Positions 10,879 through 20,320 are shown, counted from the stretch's first letter. The stretch is DNA of 25,381 nucleotides from Coptodactyla brooksi (GCA_033557675.1 JAWQRM010000263.1:1-25381); one strand, 5' to 3'. Numbers and translations are program-made. Notes: a model not told the origin generated them from the letters alone.

Positions 10879-10910
10879 CGAAATTTAACCAGTCAACTGG
10901 TTAAATTTCG
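10879..10910. repeat. Perfect inverted repeat, 15-bp arms, 2-nt spacer
   Basis: CGAAATTTAACCAGT (10879-10893) and its exact reverse complement (10896-10910) are separated by CA. Directly downstream GATTATGGATT is repeated in tandem (about 10910-10936) and TCAACTTCRAAGC occurs twice. There is no terminator context, as this is eukaryotic DNA. It is possibly the collapsed end of a foldback element. Confidence 0.85.
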
Positions 10911-10936
10911 ATTATGGATTTTGATTATGGATTCAA

Positions 10937-12249
10937 CTTCGAAAGCTTGTGCTTGTCAAATGATCGACCATCTACAAATTCAACTTCAAAGCCTTCACGT
11001 CTTATTCGCGATCATTTCCCCAATTTTGTACCAACTGTTTCTAAAAATACCACACCGAAAATACCAAATCAATTACGTATCTGTTTTTATTTTTTCTTGT
11101 CGACGAATTCTGTAACTTCGTTACAATTTTAAAATTTTTAATAACAATACACTTTTTATCAATGAATTGTTGTTTTTTTAGTAAAATATAAACCTTCATC
11201 ATTTTGATTTTATTTTGTTGTAAAATTTATAATCCAAGCTTTTGGTCCCGATTTGCTAAATAAGAATTACTCCAAGAATAACTAAAGAAGATAATAGAGC
11301 TTTTAATATAAAATAAATTAGCAAAACGTAATCAATAAAATACAATTAACAAAAAATAATATAAATTATATTAAATGTATGTATTATTTTATATTAACTA
11401 ACGTAAGCATAATAACTGGTTTTGAGTTAGATTGAACCGGTAAACCTTGTGCGACATTTCAGCGATAACATACGAAAAAATATTCCTGATTATATTTTTT
11501 TAATCTTCTGTAGCAAGTGGTGTTGCGTGGCATGTTCTTGTTCTAATTTTTTAGGAAATTATATCGCTTTGCAGTTACTGTTGTTATTATTTCAAAAATG
11601 ATTTGCTTTAAATATAAGAAAATGCACATTTAATAGAGAGAAAATTCTAGATAGAATACGAATGTAAAAATAAATATTATACTTGTCTGTTAGAAAAAAA
11701 TATATTGAATTTTATCTAATTTGATACCAAATCCTATCACCATGAATGACTTTCCATTTTTTATTTCATATCAGAAAGCCTGCGATATAGTATTACTCTA
11801 TCGATCTTACATTAAATAGTTAATTATTAAGGTGGTTGAAGGTCGATATAGTACAAATTTTATTATATGCTATACTTCGATAACACTAAACAAGAGTGAT
11901 TATTCCTGCCGATAATTACTACACGTATTTAATGTATTTTAATGATGACTATCTGAAGAAAAAAAATCTAAATCACACCGTGTCACTTCTAGTTTGAAAT
12001 GCATCTTTATTTATGCACATTAAAAATATTATTCAGTCTTATTATTTATCGACTTTTTTAACAAAGTTTACATTTGTTAAAAAACACAACTTGTAATGTA
12101 TCGTTGTAATCAGAAAAAAGAGCTCTCCTAGAAATAAAAACAAAAAATTAACGTAGCAATCTGAAGAAACATGACTATTGTTTGGGGCAAAGTTAATGTT
12201 GCCAAAGCTGGCAAACATGATCAGTTTGTAGTATTTATAGGACAATAGA
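10937..12249. other. No gene seen; very AT-rich
   Basis: Long A/T-rich stretch with short random frames on both strands (for example 10914-11132 + and 12042-12245 -). No motif, splice-site arrangement or RNA gene could be supported. Confidence 0.45.
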
Positions 12250-12600
12250 TAAAGGTGCTACGGTTTGTGATGGTTACAAAACACCTGGTATCTCTGTACC
12301 ATCTACAAGTATCCTTTGAACCTTAGTCTTGCTACATTTTTGCTACATTATTCTTGCTACCTTTTTGTTTCTCACAATATCATCTATTTCATAATTCATT
12401 AGTGGCCTGTATTCGTTTTCATTTTTTTCCTTGGGTTCCATTATTGTTTTGATTGTTTTTCTTCCACAGACTTTATGTTGTTATTGCCATTGCCTCAGCT
12501 CCACGTAAGACTAGTCGTCAGATCACCGTCTTGTAAATCCTTAAATTAGTCTTAACAGCTTTTAAGTTCTGTCAATTGTAAACCGAGGCAAAAACAGTTT
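12250..12600 (-). pseudogene. Non-LTR retrotransposon remnant, region after the RT domain
   Basis: Read on the minus strand from about 12560 downward. The sequence gives NLRIYKTVI, then RLVLRGAEAMAITT after one stop, matching the LYKT-x-IRPV-x-YGAE-x-W-x-LT motif that follows the RT domain in many arthropod LINEs. Further on it gives KTIKTIMEPKEKNENEYRPL followed by NYEIDDIV and NKKVARIM, then in another frame ARLRFKGYL, the counterpart of the R-L-R-W-L-GH motif. Several stops and frameshifts are present. The RT catalytic motifs that should lie upstream (towards 13000 on this strand) are not seen, so the copy is truncated. The clade cannot be named with confidence. Confidence 0.68.
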
Positions 12601-13415
12601 TTTTATACAATAACTGTTAGTTTTGTAATGTTAAATTATTTATGAGCACTGAAATAATAAAGCTTTACATCAAAAACTAGAACAGTAATGAGTCAAACGT
12701 TATCTCGGTCATCGCTATCGTCAATCTGTAGCAGAAGCCTGTAAATAGCGCTGATGACTTATTGGTCATTAAATATTATAGTAACACTGAAGGTAATATG
12801 TTCATTATATTAATTAATGTGCTGATTAATTAATAAAGTAATAAAAGCCATTAGTAATAAAAGTTATATTAATAATGTGATTATTAGTAGTGAACCTTCT
12901 AAAGAAGTTGGAAATAATGTCACCGATAAATTAATCTTAGTCATTATCGTTGATTTGTATTTAAATATTCACATTTTCCATTTTATATTGCGTTTTCTAT
13001 TTTAAACCCCGGAGCTTGTATAGAAACTGTTTTTATCATATGTTGAATGAACCTTATTTTTATTTTAGAATACAGAATGCATATAGAATTTTATTTATTA
13101 CTTAATATTTTCATTATGTATTGAAGCATAAAAATCAAGTTTATTGATGCTGCAATGAAAAATGGTTATGCAGTTAAGCATCAATAGATTAATGTTAATT
13201 CATGGCTCTGATAATTGTACATATTTTAATAATAATGTTTATAAGTCACAACATGTTTATAATGTTTATAAAATCAACAACAGTTGATTGTATGCCGTAT
13301 ATTTTTTAGAAATGTATATAGAGTATTATTTTTCATTCGAATGTCAACATTATTTGAACTTTTAAAAAAGACGATCAGTCTAATGCTGGTGCACAGCATA
13401 ATCTCAACTGTGTAA
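12601..13415. other. No gene seen; AT-rich with short direct and inverted repeats
   Basis: 12800-12900 has ATTAATTAAT in both orientations and repeated AATAAAAG words. 13230-13280 repeats ATGTTTATAA three times. There is nothing coding. Confidence 0.4.
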
Positions 13416-13458
13416 TACTATGTAGTTCAGTACATAATATGTAGTGAGCTACATAGTA
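13416..13458. repeat. Inverted repeat at the MITE insertion site
   Basis: TACTATGTAG (13416-13425) and CTACATAGTA (13449-13458) are exact reverse complements. The last two bases of the right arm are the TA target site of the adjacent MITE, so the element landed at the edge of a pre-existing palindrome. Confidence 0.7.
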
Positions 13459-14057
13459 CAGTCGAGTCGCGATAACTCGAAGTCGAAGGGACCGGCTAAA
13501 TACCTTTGAGTTATCGGAACTTCGAGTTATCGGAAATCGCCCCCTCCTCCCTTCCCAAGCAAAACCTTGGTTATTAAAAATAGTGTATGACTGATATAGT
13601 ACTTTAAGGCGACGTCATTTTTCTTACATTGCGGATTACGTTCAATTTCATTGATTAGTTTAGGTTTTTGGGTCAAACTAAGCGTATTTAACATCCATTT
13701 TAACATTATTCAAAGCAGACGTAAACCGACACCACAAACTCACACTCAAATGTGGAATGGAATGACTAAGCACTTCATGCACGTGCGGTGTAGTTCCCCC
13801 CACTCACCAATCAGAATCAGTCAGCGAGGGGAGAGGGGGGTTTCCGCGCCCGCGGACTGGGAGAGAGACAATGCAAACGGGATTTTCCAATCTGAATGAT
13901 AAGGAATGCGATCGATAACTTCGACTTAAAAGGTGTCACTTCGAGATATGGAGATAACTTTGCATTGAAGAACATTAAATTGTTTTAGGACTTAATGAAA
14001 ACTTCGAGATAAACGAATATTCGGCTTATGAGGCTTCGAGTTATCGCGACTCGACTG
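13459..14057. mobile_element. MITE with 24-bp perfect TIRs and TA target duplication (pogo/Tigger or other Tc1/mariner type)
   Basis: The left end 13459-13482 (CAGTCGAGTCGCGATAACTC, then GAAG) and the right end 14034-14057 are exact reverse complements. TA flanks both ends (13457-13458 and 14058-14059), and the terminal CAG fits pogo/Tigger-like elements. Variants of CTTCGAGTTATCG recur inside both ends (about 13505-13540, 13910-13960, 14000-14040) and look like subterminal transposase-binding repeats. The 599 bp encode no transposase. One open frame (13651-13899, +) runs through a GC-rich core (about 13780-13870, with CCGCGCCCGCGG and a G-run) that matches no protein I recognise. The perfect TIRs suggest a fairly recent insertion, mobilised in trans. 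Confidence 0.92.
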
Positions 14058-14059
14058 TA

Positions 14060-14748
14060 CTACAGAGAGACAAACATATACAAATTATCTGATCTTACGA
14101 TGCTTATAAACCGAGTATCGTTTAAAGTTAGCCATATATACGTACCTAGGTATACTTTGAGTTTTTGAGTGTCCTAAAATAACCCATCGTGAATCATGTT
14201 TATATGCATCACTTATGGATAAAATGTTGTAAATTGCCTACAAAAGTAGAAATCGTTGGAAACCGCACCAAATTAAACCTACTCGCTCTTTATAAAGTAA
14301 GATAATATGCAAATCTTGTAGACTGGCATAATATCACTGAATAAATTAAACCTACATAAAAAATATAAATAATAGAAGATAGAAATATGTAGTACGAAAA
14401 CTTCTTCACAAAAACAAAATAACATATATAAATAAAAGTATACAAAATATATACTATTATGCGCTGTTCGATTACAGTTTATTCCCAGCTGACTTTGTCA
14501 TAAGTTATACACCTACACCGATACGGCATAATAGTAATAATTAAGATAATAGTAATTAACACGAAATAGCAAATGCTCGCTATATATCTTGCTTGGATGT
14601 AAGCATAACAGTTTAAAGTAGTTTAAGGGGCTGCAGTTTAAAGTAGTCAATAAATATCGCGGATAAGAGTGCTGTTGCTTGGATATTCTCTTGGATATTC
14701 TTCTTGGATACCATGGAATAAAGCAAAGTTGCCTAGAATTATTTGTAG
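14060..14748. other. No gene seen; short tandem repeats
   Basis: CAGTTTAAAGTAG occurs twice with about 25-bp spacing (about 14609-14646). CTTGGATA occurs as three closely spaced units, with TTCT between them, at about 14678-14712. No coding signal is present. Confidence 0.45.
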
Positions 14749-14787
14749 ACTTGACCGATTTCGGCTTTTATGGCCATCCTCAAAAGC
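14749..14787 (-). ncRNA. Hammerhead-ribozyme-like motif (copy C)
   Basis: Read on the minus strand. Stem I is GCTT (14787-14784) pairing with AAGT (14752-14749, last pair G-T). The core TTGAGGA (14783-14777) has one change from CTGANGA. One extra T follows, then stem II GGC (14775-14773)/GCC (14765-14763), then GAA (14762-14760). Stem III is AT/GT around loop CG (14759-14754) and the cleavage-site base is C (14753). The same single extra base before stem II occurs in copies D and F. Resembles hammerheads of Penelope-like elements; activity is not established. Confidence 0.4.
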
Positions 14788-15004
14788 TTCTATAAGGTTT
14801 ACAATATATTATTTGCGTATCCATATAACTTATTACTGTTATTGCCATTATATTATAACTTTCATAAGATGAGTATATTAATTGTGAACAAATTATGTCA
14901 TGTTTTTAATGTATGCGGATGTAAAATTATAAAAATTTATGTAAGCAGTTTATTAATTACAAATTAAAATTTAAAATAACTATTGGCATATAAAACACAT
15001 CGAA

Positions 15005-15497
15005 CGATCAGGATAAACACTACTCCAAAACCTGAAGTGGTCCTGTCAGTATGGTGGAATTTTACAGGAATCGTTCGCTATGAAATTCTGAAAGCTAATA
15101 AAACCATAGAGCCGAATATTGTTGTGCTTTTCTTGATCGATTGATTACGGCTTTGATTCAAAAATTCCCAAGAGCCATAAGTCGAATTGTTATTCTGCAG
15201 CATGATAATTCAATACCTCTGTGCCAGAATCATCTAAGAAAAAAGTTTGATGTTTTGACTTCCCAACCTAACTCCAAAGCGTTAGGCTGGGAAGTACTGC
15301 CTCAAGCACCGTATTGTGCTGATGCAGCACCATCAAATTACCACCTTTTCAAGTCAATGGAATATTTTCTTCGTGAAAAAAATCGTATTACTGTAACAGC
15401 TATTCAAAGTGCAATCAAAGAATAATTCGATTCACAATCGTACTCATTTTTCAAGAAGGCAACATTTGGCTCCAAGATGAGTGAAGATCGGCAATAA
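15005..15497 (+). pseudogene. Mariner transposase, C-terminal two thirds, inactive
   Basis: The Tc1/mariner cut-and-paste transposase family is recognised by TTPKPEVVLSVWWNFTGIV (about 15018-15074). After a frameshift near 15115, an open frame of 94 codons (15141-15425) follows with QHDN (second catalytic Asp, 15204-15206), LGWEVL, and APSNYHLF. In mariners the third catalytic residue is the Asp of the SDYHLF motif; here it is Asn (15336-15338), so the enzyme is dead independently of the frameshift. The distance between these residues is 43 instead of the usual 34 because of a 9-codon insertion (15258-15284). After a stop at 15423, FDSQSYSFFKKATFG continues the C-terminal helix region. The first catalytic Asp, the N-terminal DNA-binding domain and both TIRs are not seen. 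Confidence 0.88.
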
Positions 15498-16640
15498 CGA
15501 TGAAGATGGAGATGCTATAAAAAACATTATTAACTACTGCCGGTGAAGTAAAATCTCTTGAAGGTTGCCAAAGTGTTGACTAGAACCATTGGAAAAGGGT
15601 GTACTTTTACCGGAAGGAATCTAAAGTGCGGTGCAGACAAACAAAAACTAATTAGGGTGCACAAAGCAGATATTTAACACGGTGGGTAACTCGACAGACC
15701 ATCAATTGTACAACGATTACCGTCAGGTGCTGAAGATGTCATCAATAAATAGTGATGAAACGTTTGCACTTAGCACAATGATCATGGCATATGAAAATGC
15801 AAATAGTGAAATCTAGCGTTAAACGATATTTGGTGAGGAAACGTAAATTGTTTTAAACCGTACAAAATAGGATGCATTATAATAAATGCACGAACAATAG
15901 TAAATATATTCATAATATAACTTTAATAATAATAATATACTTTAACGAATTACGTATTAATCACAAAAATAGTGTAGTTTGAAATAAGAAAGTTAACTAT
16001 TACTATGTCCGGTATAACCGGAACCACACGAAATTTGAAATTATTTTAAATAGAAATTACAATATTTCTAAAAAAAATTTACATTTATTTTTACACTTAT
16101 TTAACTGTTTAATAATTTATATCAGCATTCCACGCCAAGCACTTTAGTAATTGATAAATTAAATTAAAATATTGAAATTTGTATTACCTTCCTTGGCAAC
16201 GCAAAGTTTACAAAATACGTTAAATTACAAAAGTGAATAGCAAATCGTGAGTAATACACGATAAGAAAAACATTAACCGCCGTAAAGTGGAGACTTGAAG
16301 GTCGCAACAAAATAGTTACTTTTGAGCATGACGTTTTATCAGTTATAAACAATTGCTGCGGCTACTCATGTTTATTTTCCTATATGATGACGAGATAAAT
16401 TTATATGAGTACTGTGCGCAAAACAAAAATTGGTATTGTTTTTAGCATTTCAATTTTCTGTATTATGTATTTTATCAATAAGTGTTCACAAAATCCCCGG
16501 TATGTTTACATTATACTTAGATACCTCAAAGGCTAAAGACCTCCTCTATTTACATGAAAAACCGATTAAGATTCAAAAACTTTTATTACGAAAAAAATCC
16601 CAATTAATAGGTTTATATTTGCTTAAAACGGGTCGCTAAC
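15498..16640. other. No gene seen
   Basis: 15520-15760 is less AT-rich but has no recognisable protein. CTGAAGA followed by the stem TCATCA/TGATGA and GAAACG occurs at 15730-15762, a weak hammerhead-like word without a convincing stem III or stem I. The rest is AT-rich; the frame at 16430-16639 (+) has no known motif. Confidence 0.4.
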
Positions 16641-17100
16641 TTTTCACAGTTAGTTCGGCCTGACGAGTAGCACTTGTCTACGTGTACCACACAGAAATTT
16701 ACTCTGCTCATCAGACGTAAACTCGCAGTTCATGAACCGAACAGGTGGTGAAAATGGCGAAATTACCTTTTTCCCATTAAAATATCCGCGCACTCATATC
16801 CGGTCGTCTAGAAAATCCGTTTTCTGAACTCGTGACACTATTTAGCACATCACTGTCGGCGGCACGCGACACGTTCAACCGAGAAACTGCACTAGGTTAA
16901 AATTCGTAGTATCACCTGTAAAGCTACAGCACCACTAGCGGACAGGTGAAGAACTACCCACGTGGGCAGCGGCTAAACGGTGAACTATAACTGGTTTTGA
17001 AATGACAATAGTTAGGTTTCGTTAAAGAACGTTAGATGGCGCTATGAAATAAAGCAGAAAGATCGAAATAAAAAGTAAACGTTTGCTGTCGTTCTATACG
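16641..17100. other. GC-richer, CpG-containing stretch of unknown nature
   Basis: This stretch is clearly richer in GC and CpG than its surroundings (for example CGGCGGCACGCGACACG near 16857). It holds CCACTAGCGG (about 16932) and TTAGATGGCGC (about 17032), words that resemble CTCF-type insulator sites. At 16660-16714, CTGACGA on the plus strand and CTGATGA on the minus strand are each followed by a short stem, but neither is followed by GAAA, so both are poor hammerhead candidates. It could be 5' sequence of the adjacent Tc1/mariner-like element, an old regulatory region, or another repeat. Confidence 0.35.
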
Positions 17101-17104
17101 AAAA

Positions 17105-17405
17105 ACATCTACAATTTTGTTCAAGTTCGTGAATGAAGCCTTGCCCAGTAGGTACACATTATCATGTTTCTTTTGCAAATCTAACTACTCTCTCTTCCTT
17201 TCCAGGTGGATATGTAGACAAGATCCTATGAAAGGGCCGTTATTACCTGATTTAACTCCCAATGATTATATAACGCGGCATGCAACAACGTATTGTTAAT
17301 GCATATGGCAACATTTTCTGTCGCAACACTAAAAACGTAACGACAAATCAAAATTTTCGTTGGTTTGAAATGTGTTGCGAAAGTTCGAATGCATCTTGTA
17401 CATGA
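17105..17405 (+). pseudogene. Tc1/mariner-superfamily transposase, C-terminal fragment with an intron-like insert
   Basis: An open frame from about 17117 reads FVNEALPS, then 18 codons of the intron-like insert, then RWICRQDP and LPDLTPNDY. This is the order of the RWIGR...SPDLTP-x-D-F-F-LWG region of insect transposases of the DDE Tc1/mariner superfamily; the Asp of the NDY triplet is the likely third catalytic residue and is kept. The F-LWG part is deleted. After a one-base shift, 17280-17405 reads MQQRIVNAYGNIF and, further on, NQNFRWFEMCCE, matching the family's C-terminal helix up to the stop at 17403. The N-terminal half is missing. A 3' TIR-like end lies at 17640-17667. Confidence 0.72.
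17152..17205 (+). other. 54-nt intron-like insert in the transposase fragment
   Basis: It begins GTACAC and ends in a pyrimidine tract followed by CAG (TCTCTCTTCCTTTCCAG). CTAAC (17181-17185) sits about 20 nt before the 3' end, where a branch site is expected. Removing exactly these 54 bases joins codons for ...LPS to RW (split codon AG|G, phase 2), giving the conserved (F/L)P-x-RWIGR-like motif. The insert is a multiple of three with no stop, so it also reads through. AGGT stands at both junctions. The donor GTACAC is weak. A spliceosomal intron is the best explanation; a non-spliced insertion that looks like one cannot be excluded. Confidence 0.6.
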
Positions 17406-17639
17406 ATTTTAGTAAAAATTAATTATTGACACAACAGGGACAAAATCGGTTTATTAGTATAACAAACAATGACAATGGCAGCTAATGGCGCGAATATTTG
17501 CATAGCACTCTAGAGTCAAACACTTTTATTGATTTATTTTGAAAAATTTATTATAAAACCATACATGTTTTATACTCACATGAACGGTGTAAGTGAGACG
17601 CTATCAAACTTTTATGACAAAAGGGTCCATTTAAAAAAT

Positions 17640-17667
17640 ATAGCTTGATTTTTTTAGGGACAACCTG
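17640..17667 (+). mobile_element. 3' terminal end of the Tc1/mariner-like element
   Basis: TTTTTTTAGGGACAACCTG is followed by TA (17668-17669). The reverse complement, CAGGTTGTCCC, is very like the CAGGGTGTCCC-type TIR of insect elements whose transposase has the RWIGR/SPDLTP motifs seen just upstream. No matching 5' TIR could be found, so the element is 5'-truncated. Confidence 0.55.
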
Positions 17668-17669
17668 TA

Positions 17670-19471
17670 TGTGTATGAATGCCAGCTCTTAGTTTTACAT
17701 ATAGCTCTTTGCTTACTCTATACGACAGTTTTTTCTCCTGATACGATATTTCTTACTAATTCTGAAATATCCGATTGGAAAGCTCACACTGGAAGATTTC
17801 TATACCAATTCTTTGTTAACGATCAAGAAATAGGCAATAAAGAAAATTAATAAATGTAATTAATATACCAAATTAAAAAAAAACATAAATAGCTTATTCA
17901 GTAACCATTAGAATTATAATTTGATATGGAATAAACGGTATTAAACGCTTTCACTTGATATGGAATAATTCTAATCTTATATTGCATTTTTTCCTTCTAA
18001 ACAGAGCAACATACAAAATTTGTGTAAGATAGCATAATATATAACTACAAGGCTAGGCTCTTACAAGGAAGGAGATAAATAAATCGGTAGTGGTTAACAT
18101 GTTTAAATTGATCAATTCATTCATTTACTATTTAAGACTTTTATATTATAGTTTTTGTTGACTTCAGACCTCTATTAACCAAACGCAGAAATTTGTGATA
18201 CAGATGAGTTTGGTTAAATCATCTTATTTTGAGTTCAGGAGACTGGTAAAGCATTGTACAGACCTTTCAAGAAAACCTCTACAAAATCTAACATCTTTTT
18301 TGTCATGATTGATGATTTTGTGTGTTTGTGTGTGATACAAAGAACTGTTTAGTTTATAGGCTACGAAAGTGTAATGTACTGTTGTCGCTAACAATATAAG
18401 CGTACAGTAGCCAGCAAAAAGTTAGATGTTAGGTTAATAATTGCAAAAAAAAGAAAATTCTTTAACAAGAGTACTGTACTGCGAAAGTTTTATGTATTTT
18501 ACACACTTGAGGCAATGTTTCTGAAGTTATTTCAATCGCTAATTAGTTTCGCTACTAATTTTCAGATCTGAAGTATATGTTTATTGATAATTAGTGTTTT
18601 TATTAAACTGTAGCCAAATGTGTTTTGACAATTCTGCGAATAAACTTTTGTCATCTTGAAGACCTGTATAAAATTGCAATCTGCCATCTACATTGACAAT
18701 ACAAAATTATATTCCTTTAGTGTAACTAAGTCAAATTTTAAATCTTGGCTGCTAAACAGAAAACGAAAATGCGAAAACAAAACTGTCAACGTGAAATAAT
18801 TTGTGTTTATCTCTCACGCAGTTCATGTCATGCTACCGGAAGAGTATATTGAATTTATAATAGAAATTTCGCTTAATCTTAAGGGAAAGTTATATTTACC
18901 ACGATGACTGTGAGTTGTCATAGTCGCGTCTTCGGTTATTTAAATATGTATTATGAAAATACCGGTGAATGTTGTACCGCTTTTCAAACAATGTGAAAGA
19001 ATATTTATTGAAATGAATAAACGTATTTCGTATTTTACGAAGTACATGTAATATATAATAATAAGAAATTATTATATATATTCCGTAAACGTTACTCCTC
19101 CTTCTACATTAATCTAATTTCTGATTTCCAGAAAAAGCTGAATTTTCATAATTTTTAAATCTCAAAAATAGCTGGACTGAATATTCTGATAGTGTCATTG
19201 CATGACTTAACTGACAAATGATTCAGTTGATAGAGACACACCATCAGTAAATATTATTAAAGTAATGTTACCGAATGTTGGTAAAGGAAGGAAGCTTATA
19301 AAGCAACTGTTAGATACATTGCCGTTGACTTCAATTTTCCTCGGATAATCTCAGCTACATGCATCACTAGAGGATTCAAGTCACTAGCAGCTTTCTACAA
19401 GATTCACAAGTTGTTGATACTAGGCCATCAACATTTACATCATTCATGACCGTTCACTAGAAAGTGTAGTG
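17670..19471. other. No gene seen; AT-rich intergenic DNA
   Basis: No protein motif on either strand. Small structures include an inverted pair AATATATAATAA / TTATTATATATATT near 19050-19080. A pyrimidine tract ending in CAG near 17990-18004 is acceptor-like but has no coding partner. Confidence 0.45.
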
Positions 19472-19730
19472 AGACAAAGAGGAGGCAATTGAGAAGTTGG
19501 TAACAAAAAAAGAAGAAATATAGAATGCCATAGCGGGGCTAAAACGAGGAAAAGCACACTGAGAAAATGGATTTCAGAATGAAGCGTGGATCTATGGAAC
19601 AAATAATATCATAGATCCCCAAACCAGTGGAGAGTGGTGATGATATACCCAATACAAAGGGAAGGTGAAAAACTACAGAGGAAAAAAGTTAGACTATTTT
19701 TTTTTAATTTTTACAGAGGAAAGTGAGTAC
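19472..19730 (+). pseudogene. Non-LTR RT remnant, 5' part (upstream of the hAT insertion)
   Basis: The frame from 19478 reads EEAIEKLVTKKEEI, a stop, then NAIAGLKRGKAH, a stop, and ENGFQNEAWIYG, the GLK-x-GKA-x-G-x-DG-x-PNE-W-x-YG motif that opens the RT domain of many insect LINEs. After a small loss, NQWRVVMIYPIQREGEK (the P-x-W-x-x-G-x-I-x-P-I-x-KKG motif) and NYRG/YRG follow. TACAGAGGAAA occurs twice (about 19674-19684 and 19712-19722) around a short T-rich stretch. The reading then meets STAYKI at the hAT insertion point. It continues at 20644. Confidence 0.75.
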
Positions 19731-19818
19731 GGCATAAAAGGGGTGGCCAAACTTTTTTCGCAAACAGCCATAATCATCAGAAATTTTTACTAGCCATTTT
19801 TAGATTTTACAGATTTCA

Positions 19819-19859
19819 TTGTTGAGTACTCAACAACCGGGGTTGAGTACTCAACCCCG
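19819..19859. repeat. Two adjacent perfect palindromes (18 bp and 22 bp)
   Basis: TTGTTGAGTACTCAACAA (19819-19836) and a 22-bp palindrome (19838-19859, CGGGGTTGAGTACT plus its mirror half) are separated by one C. They share the core GTTGAGTACTCAAC. They lie about 80 bp inside the hAT terminus, where subterminal transposase-binding repeats would be expected. Confidence 0.92.
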
Positions 19860-20055
19860 TATGTCGATCCAAACATTGACAGCAAACAAAATGCTGGATT
19901 TTTTAAATTGGTGTATTAGGAACGCATTTCCAAAATTCATTAATTGTATTTAACGATTTATGCAACATTTTTAATGAGGAATGTCAGTAATTAATTTTAA
20001 GTTTTGAATTATCAGGATTCAGTGTCTATACACTAATACAATTGAATCCTATGAT

Positions 20056-20320
20056 TCAAGTGTATGACCGTTTTACACGTGTAGTATTCAATGACATTTT
20101 AAAACTCGCTTCTATTACTGTTTTAGATTCTTCACTAAGTTTTGTCATCAAGTCAAGTTGGTCATTAATTAAAGACTTTAACGATTTTAGTTTTTTTATT
20201 TTTAATCAGGTAAACTGTTTTACCATTTTGCTCTATAAGAGCCAAGCCTTCCTCCCACTTTTCGTTAAAATTTCGGTTTTCAGTAGTATATTTCCGCTTT
20301 CGTTCATTCTCGTCCATCAT
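20056..20320 (-). pseudogene. hAT transposase N-terminal fragment
   Basis: From the ATG at 20320 the minus strand reads MMDENERKRKYTTENRNF, then NEKWEEGLALIEQNGKTVYL, up to a stop at 20165. This matches the KRK-x-x-x-E-x-R-x-F-x-x-x-W...-x-GK-x-x-CL-I-C start of hAT transposases related to the GTF2IRD2-like group, where a zinc finger begins. The Cys of the C-L-I-C pair are replaced (VYLIK), so the finger is broken. In a shifted frame 20162-20056 reads KLSEESKTVIEASFKMSL, like the downstream EASY-x-VA region. The zinc finger remainder and the whole catalytic domain are deleted. Confidence 0.75.

Noticed and set aside
13651..13899. 82-codon frame inside the MITE
   Set aside because: No recognisable domain. 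It lies within a non-autonomous element and crosses its GC-rich core, where stops are rare by composition.
15730..15762. CTGAAGA, a six-bp stem and GAAACG as another hammerhead
   Set aside because: The stem overlaps the GAAA, and no stem III with UH or closing stem I can be drawn.
16660..16714. CTGACGA (+) and CTGATGA (-) as hammerheads
   Set aside because: The stems are followed by GTGT or GTGG instead of GAAA, an invariant part of the core.
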